DNA from: Synergistaceae bacterium | GTDB taxonomy: Bacteria > Synergistota > Synergistia > Synergistales > Synergistaceae | Length of the DNA stretch: 64,000 bases | Assembly: GCA_031289775.1 (NCBI GenBank) | Contig: JAITOY010000010.1 | Span: forward strand, 1-64,000 | Direction: 5' to 3' | Shown here: piece by piece, positions 44,184 through 52,842 of the stretch | How the letters are laid out: each line of letters starts with the position of its first letter | How positions within the stretch are numbered: position 1 is the first letter of the stretch | The notes under the pieces: model-generated | Databases searched by the model: none | Seen by the model: only the letters and a program-made list of their open reading frames with translations | Told to the model about the DNA's origin: nothing | Program-made: the position numbers and the translations under genes

Positions 44184-44307
44184 ATTGCATAAAGCGAAAT
44201 ATTTCCGTTTGGGAACACAGAGGCCGCCTGGTTTTAGTCGTCACCTTTCATGCCTCTTTAACGATAAATTAACTTTTTTCGAAGAAAGCCGAGGTCTTAC
44301 TTTGATT

Positions 44308-44883
44308 ATGAAGTTTACGCGCGACGAATCCATCAAATTTTTCAAGGAGCACAACAAGGATGAGATGTACTTCAGGCACGCGCTTGCGGTAGAGGCCGCC
44401 ATGAAACACTTCGCGGTTCATTATGGCGAGGACGAGGAGCTGTGGAGCCGTGTGGGGCTGCTGCACGACATAGACTGGGAGACGACCCAGTCCGTGGAGG
44501 CCGGGCACCCGCTGAAGGGCGGCGAAATGCTTCGCGAGGCCGGCTATGACGAGGAGTTCATCCGCGCGGTTCTCGCCCACGGCTGGGATTTCTCCGGCGT
44601 GGCGCCGATCACGAGGATGGAGAAGACGCTGTTTGCCATAGACGAGCTTACCGGTTTCGTCACTGCCGTGGCTCTCGTGCGCCCGAGCAGGTCGCTGAGG
44701 GATCTCGAGGTGAAGTCCGTCAAGAAAAAATGGAAGGACAAAGGTTTTGCGCGTGGGGTGGACAGAGCAGTCATAGAGCGCGGCGGCGAGCTTATGGGCG
44801 AGCGGCTCGAATGGCTCATCGAAAACACCATAGCGGCGCTTCTCCCCATCGAGGGGGAACTCGGGCTCGGAAATCCCGCGTGA
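44308..44883 (+). CDS. HD-superfamily metal-dependent hydrolase
   Basis: The 191-residue protein carries the HD motif: YFRHALAVEAAMKHFA, then VGLLHDIDWE (His-Asp), EAGHPLKGGEML and VLAHGWD. The pattern is that of small HD proteins acting on nucleotides or other phosphoesters. The start is ATG 44308 or TTG 44302, after GAGG at 44291. The upstream 120 bases are AT-rich and hold a possible promoter, not firmly placed. The gap after it (44884-45060) contains no gene or clear terminator. Confidence 0.8.
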   Translation: MKFTRDESIKFFKEHNKDEMYFRHALAVEAAMKHFAVHYGEDEELWSRVGLLHDIDWETTQSVEAGHPLKGGEMLREAGYDEEFIRAVLAHGWDFSGVAPITRMEKTLFAIDELTGFVTAVALVRPSRSLRDLEVKSVKKKWKDKGFARGVDRAVIERGGELMGERLEWLIENTIAALLPIEGELGLGNPA

Positions 44884-45060
44884 CTTGAACAGGCTGATTA
44901 CGCACTCCCGAATAAAACGCTATTCCCGGATACGTTGTACTGCTGATGTAACGAATGCTTTTAGACTTCATGATTATGTAAGTTTTAAATTTTGTTGTTC
45001 TTCAAATTAAAGCATGACATGGTGGTGTGGTTGCGTATTTTTCGAAGGGGGTGCTTTTGA

Positions 45061-45699
45061 ATGTCTATCAACTTAATACTCGCGGACGATCATCCGCTCA
45101 CGCGCGCGGGGCTTCTCGCCTATCTCGCGAAGGAGCAGGACTTTAACGTCATTGGAGAGTACGCGGACGGCGAATCCGCTTGGAATGGCATCAAGGAGCT
45201 GAAGCCGCAGGTCGCTCTGCTCGACATCAGGATGCCTGGTCTCGACGGCGTGTCGATAACGAGGAAGATAAAGGAGGAGGGACTGCCGGTCATATCCCTC
45301 ATGCTGACGAGCTACGACGCACAACAGTATGTCCTCTCGTCCCTTCGCGCCGGCGCCCGGGGTTACGTCCTCAAATCCTCGACGGCCGACACTCTGTCGC
45401 GCGCGATACGCATTGTCGCGCGCGGCGGTCTCTACCTTGACAGCGAGGTCGCAAGCACCGTCGAAGAGGGCGAAAACATGTCTCCGGAGCCTATCTCGGC
45501 CCGCGAGCGAGAGGTTCTGCTCCTCGCCGCCAAAGGTCTCTCCGGCAAGGAGATCGCCTCGCAGCTTTTTATCAGCGAGAGGACGGTACAGACGCACCTC
45601 GCTTCGATCTACGACAAACTGGGCGCGCGCAACAAAACCGAGTCCATGCTGCTCGCCCTGAAATACGGCGTCGTTATGCTGGAAGAGCTGCTCGACTGA
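45061..45699 (+). CDS. NarL/LuxR-family response regulator (paralogue of 3448-4095)
   Basis: The 212-residue protein has the receiver (ILADDHPLTRAGLLAY, predicted phospho-Asp55 in ALLDIRMPG, Lys in YVLKSS) and the LuxR helix-turn-helix (ISAREREVLLLAAKGLSGKEIASQ, SERTVQTHLASIYDKLGARNKTES). GGGGG precedes the ATG. It is nearly the same as the regulator at 3448 in the ADDHPLTRAG, DGESAW and QQYV regions. The kinase follows by 55 bases. Confidence 0.92.
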   Translation: MSINLILADDHPLTRAGLLAYLAKEQDFNVIGEYADGESAWNGIKELKPQVALLDIRMPGLDGVSITRKIKEEGLPVISLMLTSYDAQQYVLSSLRAGARGYVLKSSTADTLSRAIRIVARGGLYLDSEVASTVEEGENMSPEPISAREREVLLLAAKGLSGKEIASQLFISERTVQTHLASIYDKLGARNKTESMLLALKYGVVMLEELLD

Positions 45700-45754
45700 C
45701 CTAAGGCATTTTTGCGGGCAGCTGGGGTAACGCCGCGAGGGAGGAACCGTCCTT

Positions 45755-47122
45755 TTGAAGCGAAAAAGCCGACTCTTCAACCTTGCCATGTCGGTTTTGA
45801 TGCCGCCAATCGGTATTGTGCTGCTTGCGCTGTTGAACCTTGTATATTCTCAGCGGAATATCGAGACGCTGGCCAGGTCTTACGTGGAAAATTTTACCGA
45901 GATAATGCTCTCCCGCATCGAGAGGGGCGGAGATATTCATGTTCATGAGAATATTCCATATGAATACCCCGAGAACATAGGCGGCATTAATACGCATATC
46001 GCCTTGGGGCGTCTTCCAGGGCTTCTGGTCGTCGTGGACAACGACGGCAAGTTTATTTACGGCTCCGAGCGTCTGAGGGAAGTAGCCGAAAAAAGCGGCC
46101 ATGGGCTGCCCACCGGCATGGCTACGGATGTGTATGACATGAACGGAGAGCGCTTCACAGTGTGCGTCTTTCCGCTGTTTTTCGGCAAGTACAAGGCGAT
46201 AGGGGGCATATCGTGGCGCGACCTTCCCGGCGCGACACTGCGATCTTTTTACCTCTGGCCGTTTTTGATAGGATCTGTGGGCCTCTGGAGCGCAATTTCC
46301 ATCTGGAGGCTCTGGAGGGAGGCACTCCTTCCCTTCAGTAAGCTCGAACGAGAAATTTCGTCGCTGAAGTGGGGAGAGGAGATACCGATCGAGGACATCT
46401 CATGCGCGGTGCAGGAGCTTCAGCAGCTTCGCGCCGCCTTCATCAGCGTCGCCAAGGAGGCGATAAGCAGGGTCTCTGTCATACGAACCTGCATGAACGA
46501 CCTCGTCAGCGTACAGGAGGCGGAGCGCACGAAGATATCGAGGGACATACACGACGGGCCGCTGCAGGACGTCACGGCGCTCATCCAGAGAATCCACCTA
46601 GCGAAGCTTCCGGACAACGCCGAAGAGGACACGAAACGCGAGCTCGAGCTCGCCGAGAAGATCGCGCTCGTGACTGTCAAGGAGATGCGCGGCTTGTGCG
46701 ATTTCCTGAACCCGCCCTGGCTTGAACTCGGTCTCCAGCAGGCTCTCACCGAGCTGACCGAGCGCCAGTCGTCGCAGTACGGCGTCAGGATCTTTCTGGA
46801 TGTCGACGAGAACATAGAGTTTTCCGAGACGATCACGCTCGCGTTTTTCAGAGTCGTCCAGGAGGCCGTCACGAACTCCGTGCGCCACGGCGAGGCAAAA
46901 AATATCTGGGTAGACGTCAAAAAGGACGAGAAGGGCTTTGAGCTCTGCGTACAGGACGACGGCCACGGTTTCGACATGCACGAGAACGGCACGGCCGCCC
47001 TCCGCGTCGAGGGGCACAGGGGGTTATCCAACATGGAGGAGCGCATGGAGCTTGTCGGGGGACAGTTGAAGATCATATCCTATCCCGGCGAGGGCACCTG
47101 TATTCGAGGATTCATTCCATAA
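45755..47122 (+). CDS. NarL-type sensor histidine kinase (HisKA_3), paralogue
   Basis: The 455-residue kinase has TM1 (LAMSVLMPPIGIVLLALLNLVY), a sensor domain of about 125 residues, TM2 (YLWPFLIGSVGLWSAISIW), and a HisKA_3 domain with ISRDIHDGPLQDVTAL and His266, then FRVVQEAVTNSVRHGEAK and QDDGHGFD. The TTG at 45755 follows GGGAGG at ten bases. The core repeats features of the kinase at 4092 (HDGPLQ, PPWLELG like PSWLALG). Confidence 0.9.
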   Translation: MKRKSRLFNLAMSVLMPPIGIVLLALLNLVYSQRNIETLARSYVENFTEIMLSRIERGGDIHVHENIPYEYPENIGGINTHIALGRLPGLLVVVDNDGKFIYGSERLREVAEKSGHGLPTGMATDVYDMNGERFTVCVFPLFFGKYKAIGGISWRDLPGATLRSFYLWPFLIGSVGLWSAISIWRLWREALLPFSKLEREISSLKWGEEIPIEDISCAVQELQQLRAAFISVAKEAISRVSVIRTCMNDLVSVQEAERTKISRDIHDGPLQDVTALIQRIHLAKLPDNAEEDTKRELELAEKIALVTVKEMRGLCDFLNPPWLELGLQQALTELTERQSSQYGVRIFLDVDENIEFSETITLAFFRVVQEAVTNSVRHGEAKNIWVDVKKDEKGFELCVQDDGHGFDMHENGTAALRVEGHRGLSNMEERMELVGGQLKIISYPGEGTCIRGFIP

Positions 47123-47152
47123 ATCAACCTTTCCTCAGGACGTGAAATGCTG

Positions 47153-47180
47153 TTGAAAAATAGCCGGAACGCAATATACT
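47153..47180 (+). promoter_or_regulatory. Promoter of the leader ORF and the unknown membrane protein
   Basis: TTGAAA (47153-47158), 16 bases, TATACT (47175-47180). Transcript start near 47187, about 20 bases before the leader ATG. Confidence 0.55.
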
Positions 47181-47206
47181 TGACCTCGAGAAAAGGAGGC
47201 GACACT

Positions 47207-47269
47207 ATGCCGTCCGCTGTAGCGAATGTTTTCATGGCCGCGCTCTTCCGGTTCTGTGTGTCATGTTGA
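47207..47269 (+). CDS. 20-residue leader ORF overlapping the next gene
   Basis: ATG at 47207 has a near-perfect AAGGAGG eight bases upstream. It encodes MPSAVANVFMAALFRFCVSC and ends at TGA 47267-47269, seven bases past the ATG of the next gene (47263), which itself lacks a good ribosome binding site. This is a textbook setting for translational coupling. The peptide is hydrophobic, with two Cys. Alternatively it is the true start of the next protein after a frameshift in the downstream T8 run. Confidence 0.5.
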   Translation: MPSAVANVFMAALFRFCVSC

Positions 47270-48798
47270 AATTTTTTTTAAAAAACCTCCCGTTTTCGGG
47301 ATTTTTAAAGTGGATAGTCGTATTTTTCGCGGTCGCAGCTGTTTTTCTCATCTCCGCTTTCCTGAGAGGCGGCGGCGAAAGGCGCCCGAACCTGCTCGCT
47401 CTCCTTCATGTTCCGGACGAGCGCGCTCCTTTCATCATAGTCGGCGTGTCGGGCTGGGGCTTTCCCGGGGGGGCGTTCGAGCTTTTTGCGGACAGCACGA
47501 CTATCTCGCCCGAGGGTTCGGTGATGACCTCGCTTATACCGATATTTGAGGCTGCGTCCGACTCGGCGCTCGTGATCACCGAGCGCGGCGATGGCCTTGC
47601 GACTTACGGCGTTTTTTCTCTGGAGAAGGAGGAGGGCGCCGCGCTGGCGGTAGGCGCCCTGCCGGACAAATGGGCCCGCCATTTTGTGATGCCGCAGGTG
47701 TCGAAGCTGGAGGGGGGCGTGTTGCGCGTCGTCGCGCTGAACATCGTCGTTCCATTCTACATCGAAACTGGCGACGGGATAGCCTGCGTGGCCGACTCTC
47801 TTGAGGATATCGAGAGGATGCGGCTCGTTCGCGCCCGCTCCGAGAAGGGGATCGACTTGAAGTGGGGTCTCGAAGGAAGTTGGCCCTGCCATATAACGCT
47901 CTCCGACGGCGGCGTGATCGGCGCGCTCGCCTCGAGGGGCGCCGATTCCCAGGAGTTGATGGATTCTGTCAAGCTCGAGGTCGCATGGCGCAGAGGTTCC
48001 AATGACGAGGAGCGCCGCGCGAACGAGGGAGATTCGGCGCCGCCCGCCGGCGAGGCTAAGTGGAAGATAAGCGGCCTGGGGAACTGCCTCGACAGCGTTT
48101 TTACTGGCAGCCTGAGGAATCTGGACTGGACGAGTGCGGATATATTTATTCCAGACCCGTTGATCGTCTCGTTCGGAATAAACCTCCCGAGTCCGGGCAA
48201 AAACGCCTCCGGTTTTCCATCCGTCATAAAAGCGCTCTACGACCACCTCATCAAGATGGGGCTGAAGCATGCGGATGCCCAAAGCGTCCTCACGGGGCAG
48301 ACTGTAGCCTCTCTCGGCGGGAGAACCCAGATACTCTGGTTCGAGCTGCCGGGAATAGTCCTCGACATCCCTGGCAGGGGCAAGGTCGGGCACAGGCTTA
48401 TAGAGCGCTTTTGGAGCGATACGTTCATGGGCGCGTCGCCAAGGGCCGTTGATGGTTTCTCGACAGGAGGGACGACCGACCTGCCGTTCACCGTGCTCGC
48501 GGCGGCAAACGATGAAAAAGCCGTGATTGGCCTTGTCCCCAAGGACGTCGAGCAGAACGTGGAGCTGAAGCTCCTTCTCCGCGCGGAGAGCGACGCGTTG
48601 GCCTGGCTATACGCCGACATGCCGAAACTCGGGGCGGCTCTCGCCGAGATGCCGTCCGTGAACGCGCTGTTTTATGAGGACGAGGACAGGCCAATAGACA
48701 CGGAGTCTACGGACGAGCTGCAAAAGGACTTGAGCGCCCTTGGATCGATCTTTGTGGTCTGGGATTCGCCGGATTCGGGACGGGCAATGTGGTTTTGA
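47263..48798 (+). CDS. Unknown 511-aa membrane-anchored protein
   Basis: No family is recognised. The N-terminus has one TM or uncleaved signal (LKWIVVFFAVAAVFLISAFL), and the rest looks like a large, mainly beta-containing soluble domain with an acidic tail (SADELQ-like, YEDEDRPIDTESTDEL). Segments such as FSTGGTTDLPFTVLAAAND and PDPLIVSFGINLP are not diagnostic. It is probably anchored to the cytoplasmic membrane facing the periplasm. Expression depends on the leader ORF. The last codons are 60 bases before tyrS, with only the tyrS ribosome binding site between. Confidence 0.6.
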   Translation: MLKFFLKNLPFSGFLKWIVVFFAVAAVFLISAFLRGGGERRPNLLALLHVPDERAPFIIVGVSGWGFPGGAFELFADSTTISPEGSVMTSLIPIFEAASDSALVITERGDGLATYGVFSLEKEEGAALAVGALPDKWARHFVMPQVSKLEGGVLRVVALNIVVPFYIETGDGIACVADSLEDIERMRLVRARSEKGIDLKWGLEGSWPCHITLSDGGVIGALASRGADSQELMDSVKLEVAWRRGSNDEERRANEGDSAPPAGEAKWKISGLGNCLDSVFTGSLRNLDWTSADIFIPDPLIVSFGINLPSPGKNASGFPSVIKALYDHLIKMGLKHADAQSVLTGQTVASLGGRTQILWFELPGIVLDIPGRGKVGHRLIERFWSDTFMGASPRAVDGFSTGGTTDLPFTVLAAANDEKAVIGLVPKDVEQNVELKLLLRAESDALAWLYADMPKLGAALAEMPSVNALFYEDEDRPIDTESTDELQKDLSALGSIFVVWDSPDSGRAMWF

Positions 48799-48858
48799 AC
48801 CTGCCGTAAAAGCGGCGGGTCTGTAATTTTATTTTTTTATTATTAAGGAGAGAGCCAG

Positions 48859-50136
48859 ATGCCACAGAATTTTTACGAGATAATGTCAAAACGAGGTTTC
48901 GTAGAGTGGTGCAGCCACGCAGAGGAACTCGGAAAGAAGATGGAAAAGGAGATCGTCACTGGTTACGTCGGTTTTGACCCGAGCGCCGACAGCCTCCACG
49001 TAGGTAATATGGTGCCGATCATGGGCCTCGCCTGGCTCCAGAAGCTAGGACATCGCCCGATAGCCCTCGCTGGCGGCGGGACAGGGCTCATAGGCGATCC
49101 GTCTGGCAAGATAAAAGAGCGCCAGCTCCTCTCCAGGGATAAAGTCGAGTACAACGTCGAGCGCATAAAGCGCCAGCTCTCGCTTTTCCTGGACTTCAAC
49201 TGCGGGGAGAACTCCGCTGTATTGGCTGACAACTACGACTGGCTTTCGAAGATAAACTTCATAGAGTTCCTGAGGGACACTGGCAAGTACTTTCCAGTCA
49301 GCTTCCTGATAAATCGCGAGTATGTGAGGAACCGCATCGACGACCCCGAAAAGACGATAACCTTCACTGAGCTGTCGTACATCCTGATGCAGGCCCACGA
49401 CTTCGACCACATGTACAACGCCTTGGACTGCTCGCTCCAGATGGGCGGCAACGATCAACAGGTCAATATAATCGGCGGGATAGACCTGATCCGCAAGCGC
49501 AGCGGCGGACAGGGGTACGGGATCACGTTCTCGCTGCTCCTCTCGGCGGGCGGCCAGAAGTTTGGCAAGTCAGAGGAGGGCGCGGTCTACCTCGACCCGG
49601 AAAAGACGAGCCCGTACAAGTTTTACCAGTTCTGGATAAACACGGACGACAGGGACATCGAGAGGCTTCATAAAATTTATTCCTTCGCGAGCCTCGAGGA
49701 GATCGATTCTCTGATAAAGAACCACGAGGCCCATCCAGAGCTTCGCGGCGCCCAGAAGATCCTCGCCCTCGAGACGACAGCCCGCGTGCACGGCGAGGAC
49801 ATCGCGAGGAGGGCGCGTGACGCGAGCATGGTGTTGTTTGGCGAGAGGGACGTAAGATCCGCGTCGTCCGAGCTGCTTGACACACTCGCGGCCGAGATCC
49901 CGACGAGCGACGTCGCGGCCCCGCCGATCCCTCTCTTGGACGGCCTCGTCGCGAGTGGAGGAGTTTCCTCTAAGGGGGAGGCCAGGCGCAAGATCAAAGA
50001 GGGCGGCATATACCTGAATGGAGAGCGCCAGAGCGACGATGGGCGTAAGATAACGTCTGATGACTTGCTTCCGGGCGGCTACGCGCAACTGCGAGTTGGC
50101 AAGAGGGACTTCAGACTGCTTCGTTTCGGCCGCTGA
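48859..50136 (+). CDS. tyrS: Tyrosyl-tRNA synthetase
   Basis: The 425-residue class I synthetase has GFDPSADSLHVGN (HIGH-type motif, His47-Asn50), GGGTGLIGDPSG, QMGGNDQQVNIIGG for tyrosine and KFGKSEEGAVYLD (KMSKS-type), plus a C-terminal S4 RNA-binding domain with KGEARRKIKEGGIYLNG. It is a normal housekeeping gene. AAGGAGAG precedes the ATG at 48859. No T-box leader is seen. Confidence 0.96.
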   Translation: MPQNFYEIMSKRGFVEWCSHAEELGKKMEKEIVTGYVGFDPSADSLHVGNMVPIMGLAWLQKLGHRPIALAGGGTGLIGDPSGKIKERQLLSRDKVEYNVERIKRQLSLFLDFNCGENSAVLADNYDWLSKINFIEFLRDTGKYFPVSFLINREYVRNRIDDPEKTITFTELSYILMQAHDFDHMYNALDCSLQMGGNDQQVNIIGGIDLIRKRSGGQGYGITFSLLLSAGGQKFGKSEEGAVYLDPEKTSPYKFYQFWINTDDRDIERLHKIYSFASLEEIDSLIKNHEAHPELRGAQKILALETTARVHGEDIARRARDASMVLFGERDVRSASSELLDTLAAEIPTSDVAAPPIPLLDGLVASGGVSSKGEARRKIKEGGIYLNGERQSDDGRKITSDDLLPGGYAQLRVGKRDFRLLRFGR

Positions 50137-50155
50137 GCGAGGCTGGGCAAGAAAT

Positions 50156-51010
50156 TTGAGTTGGAAGGTCGTCGCCGTAAACATCCTCTCCCACTTGCTG
50201 CGCCCTGGGCGCTTCGCCGGATGTTTCGCGGTCGCGCTGTCGTTCCTCCTCAAGCTCGCCGGCCCCCGCAGGGGCGTTGCGGCCCAAAACCTGGGATTTG
50301 TCCTTCCCGATGAACCCCCGGAAAAAATCAAGCGGCTCGTGAACGAGACATATGATCACCTGGTCTGGGTCGCGCTCGAGTGCATCATGCTGCAACGCGA
50401 CCCGGCGCAAGTCCTGGACTGGGTCGAGCCCGAAAACGCCTCCCTCTTGGACGGCCTCGTTGGCGAGGGCGCCATCCTGCTCACAAGCCACGTGGGCAAC
50501 TGGGAGATCGTCGCTGCCTGGCTGGCGCAGAGGGGCTATAAAGTGACTGCGATAGTGCGGGAGTCAAAAGACGACTCGGAGCGCAGTTTGGTCGAGGACA
50601 TGAGGCGTCGCGTCGGAGTGAGGTGTATCGCAAAAACGGCCTCTATGAAGGGCGTCGCGTCGATACTCAAACGAGGAGAATTTCTGGGGATATTGCCGGA
50701 TCAGCACGACGGAGGTTCTGGGAGCGTCAAGGTTCCGCTCTTCGGCATCGATGTGCAAACCGCGCAGGGCCCGGCGGCGTTCGCCTACCTCACTGGAAAG
50801 CCGATCATCCCGATATTTTCGCGCCGCCTATCGCCCTGCCGCCACAAAATTCGATTCGCGCCGCCGATAGAGTGGGAAAAACTCGCCACGAGGGACGAAA
50901 CGATAATGGACGTCACCAGAAGGGTGAATGAGGCTGTGGAGCGCATAATACTGGAATCCCCCGGACAGTGGCTTGCCCAGCACAGAAGGTTCCGGGGGAT
51001 GTACTCCTGA
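50156..51010 (+). CDS. Lipid A biosynthesis acyltransferase (LpxL/HtrB family)
   Basis: The 284-residue protein has an N-terminal hydrophobic region (FAVALSFLLKLAG), RRGVAAQNLGFVLP, the catalytic HxxxxE in TSHVGNWEIVAAW, and GILPDQHDGGSG. It adds secondary acyl chains to lipid A, supporting an outer membrane with LPS. The TTG at 50156 is chosen with weak support from GAGG upstream. It follows tyrS by 19 bases. Related PIM acyltransferases are possible but unlikely in a diderm. Confidence 0.88.
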   Translation: MSWKVVAVNILSHLLRPGRFAGCFAVALSFLLKLAGPRRGVAAQNLGFVLPDEPPEKIKRLVNETYDHLVWVALECIMLQRDPAQVLDWVEPENASLLDGLVGEGAILLTSHVGNWEIVAAWLAQRGYKVTAIVRESKDDSERSLVEDMRRRVGVRCIAKTASMKGVASILKRGEFLGILPDQHDGGSGSVKVPLFGIDVQTAQGPAAFAYLTGKPIIPIFSRRLSPCRHKIRFAPPIEWEKLATRDETIMDVTRRVNEAVERIILESPGQWLAQHRRFRGMYS

Positions 51011-51048
51011 TATTGGTATCGGTTATAATGCAATACGCTTCGAGGCGC

Positions 51049-51252
51049 TCAGGCGCCCTGTTTTTTGTTCTTGTCCAGCGCGAGTGTTCCGGCTATGGCG
51101 TAGTTCTCGGGCGGCATGTCGCTGAAGATCATACGAACCTGTTCGGGTTGTACGTCCAGACAGCGGCAGGCAGCCTGAGTGACCTCGTCGGCGAACTTGC
51201 GTTTAGCGTCAGCGGAGCGGCCCTGCAACAGATGTACCTGAATTATTGGCAA
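51049..51252 (-). CDS. 4-oxalocrotonate tautomerase family protein
   Basis: The 67-residue protein starts MPIIQVHLLQGRSADAKRKFADEV, with the catalytic Pro after Met removal and Arg12 and Lys residues of the family. Such small tautomerases form hexamers and act on enol or keto acids. The TTG at 51252 has GGAGG seven to eight bases upstream. It is alone on the minus strand between two plus genes, and its ribosome binding site faces the prepilin peptidase start, so the promoters may overlap. Confidence 0.85.
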   Translation of the reverse strand: MPIIQVHLLQGRSADAKRKFADEVTQAACRCLDVQPEQVRMIFSDMPPENYAIAGTLALDKNKKQGA

Positions 51253-51277
51253 TGATATCTCCTCCCAAGGGGTGTGT

Positions 51278-52099
51278 GTGGTAATTATGAATACCGTGGA
51301 CTTATATTCTCAGATTCCGATGTATTTGGCAATATTCTCGGTTTTTTTCGCCGGGGCTTGCGTCGGTTCGTTCATCAACGCCGTAGCCATGAGGACGGTG
51401 GCGGAGAAGAAGTGGTGGGGCAACGAGCGTTCCGTCTGCGACAAATGCGGCGCCGTCCTCAGGGCGCCGGATCTCATCCCGATATTTTCGTTCCTCCGCC
51501 TTCGGGGAAAGTGCAGATATTGCGGCGCGGTCATAGCAAAGCGCCACTTCGCGGCCGAGCTTATCTCGTCGTTTATCGCGGCCGCCTTGTTTATCCGCTG
51601 GGGTTTTACGCCGGCTTTTGGCGTCTCGCTTCTCGTACTATGGTTTTGCCTCTTCAACTCGCTCACGGACATTGAAAACGGGTACATATACGACCTGTGG
51701 GCCGTCGTCCCAGGCGTTCTTGGGCTTTTGACGCGCCTGTCCGGCGGGTTGTCGGTCTTTTTGGACGGTTTAATTGGCGCGGCCGTCGGTTTTTGCTTCA
51801 TCGCTCTGATAATACTGGTCAGCAGGGGCGGCATGGGCTGGGGCGACGCGATGCTCATGCTCGGGGTCGGCGGCCTTGTGGGTTGGAAATATTGCGCGCT
51901 GAGCCTCTATGTCGGTTTCATGGTTGGGGGCGTCATTGTTCTTCCGCTCATGCTGATGAAAAAACTGAAGAGAAAGGACGCGATACCGCTGGGGCCCTTC
52001 CTCGCGGCAGGCAGCGTCATAGTCCTCTTTACCGGTAATGTCCTCGTGAGCCGTCTTTCCGTCTTTCTTGGGAATTTTCCAGGATGGCCGTGGGGATGA
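51278..52099 (+). CDS. Prepilin peptidase (A24 family)
   Basis: The protein of about 273 residues has an N-terminal methyltransferase-like domain with CDKCGAVLRAPDLIPIFSFL and CRYCGAVI (two CxxC pairs), and the aspartyl protease part with TDIENGYIYD and MGWGDAMLML (the GxGD motif). About eight hydrophobic segments are present. It cleaves type IV prepilins or pseudopilins. No pilin gene is near. Start is GTG 51278 or ATG 51287, following AAGGGG; GTG 51272 is also in frame. Confidence 0.9.
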   Translation: MVIMNTVDLYSQIPMYLAIFSVFFAGACVGSFINAVAMRTVAEKKWWGNERSVCDKCGAVLRAPDLIPIFSFLRLRGKCRYCGAVIAKRHFAAELISSFIAAALFIRWGFTPAFGVSLLVLWFCLFNSLTDIENGYIYDLWAVVPGVLGLLTRLSGGLSVFLDGLIGAAVGFCFIALIILVSRGGMGWGDAMLMLGVGGLVGWKYCALSLYVGFMVGGVIVLPLMLMKKLKRKDAIPLGPFLAAGSVIVLFTGNVLVSRLSVFLGNFPGWPWG

Positions 52100-52178
52100 A
52101 TGCTTGAAGTGGCTCTTGCGTTGAAAAGAACCTCGGAGTAGAATTCACCTGTAAATTTTGAGAGGAGGCGATAAATTA

Positions 52179-52832
52179 ATGATGAACAAACTTATGGTCG
52201 TGCTGTTGTTTGGGTCTGGAATACTTCTTGGCTTCTCAAATTTTTTTCATCGCGATGAACTGACGCCGGTTTATATCGCTGCCCTTATCCTTGTCCTTTT
52301 GCCCGTCGCCTTTTTTCATAACAGCATCAAAACGCAGAGCGCCAGAGACGCGCGTGCCTTTGCCCTTTTAAACGAAGCGCAAAACCTGGCCATCGTGAAA
52401 CGCGACGCGAAGTCCAAGATACCGAAGGATCGCCCGAGGCGCGAGTCGCCCGTAGCCTTCGAGGGCTCCACTAAAGTTGGCGCTGTCAGGTCTATGGCCG
52501 CCCTGGTAAGAAAACCTATGCTGAGAGAGAAGATAATTGAGATATGCGACTTCGCCGACGTTGTGCTGGAGACGATCCGCCGCCTTCCGAACGACACGCC
52601 GGCCGCCAGGACGTTTTGCGAGACGCATCTTTCAAGGCTCACCGAGGCTCTGGAGCATTGCTTCGAGATGCACAGGAACAACGATGCCCCAGACTCCGGG
52701 CAGTCCTTGGCCGAGATACACGAGGTGGAGTGCTTCAGCACGTTCATAACTGTCTTCAAACGCCAGCAGGACACCATACTGTTCGAGGGGACAAAGGCGG
52801 CTGTTGCGTCGCCGGACGCTCAAAAGATATAG
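52179..52832 (+). CDS. XpaC-like membrane protein (5-bromo-4-chloroindolyl phosphate hydrolysis family)
   Basis: The 217-residue protein has two N-terminal TM helices (MVVLLLFGSGILLGFSNFF, VYIAALILVLLPVAFF), a basic linker and a helical C-terminal domain (REKIIEICDFADVVLETIRRLP, TFCETHLSRLTEALEHCFEMHR). The architecture fits XpaC/YceG-like proteins, which in several genomes occur with TelA-type tellurite-resistance genes; none is here. AGGAGG lies ten bases before the ATG at 52179. It is convergent with pepF, ten bases apart. Family call is tentative. Confidence 0.6.
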   Translation: MMNKLMVVLLFGSGILLGFSNFFHRDELTPVYIAALILVLLPVAFFHNSIKTQSARDARAFALLNEAQNLAIVKRDAKSKIPKDRPRRESPVAFEGSTKVGAVRSMAALVRKPMLREKIIEICDFADVVLETIRRLPNDTPAARTFCETHLSRLTEALEHCFEMHRNNDAPDSGQSLAEIHEVECFSTFITVFKRQQDTILFEGTKAAVASPDAQKI

Positions 52833-52842
52833 CTTCATTCTT

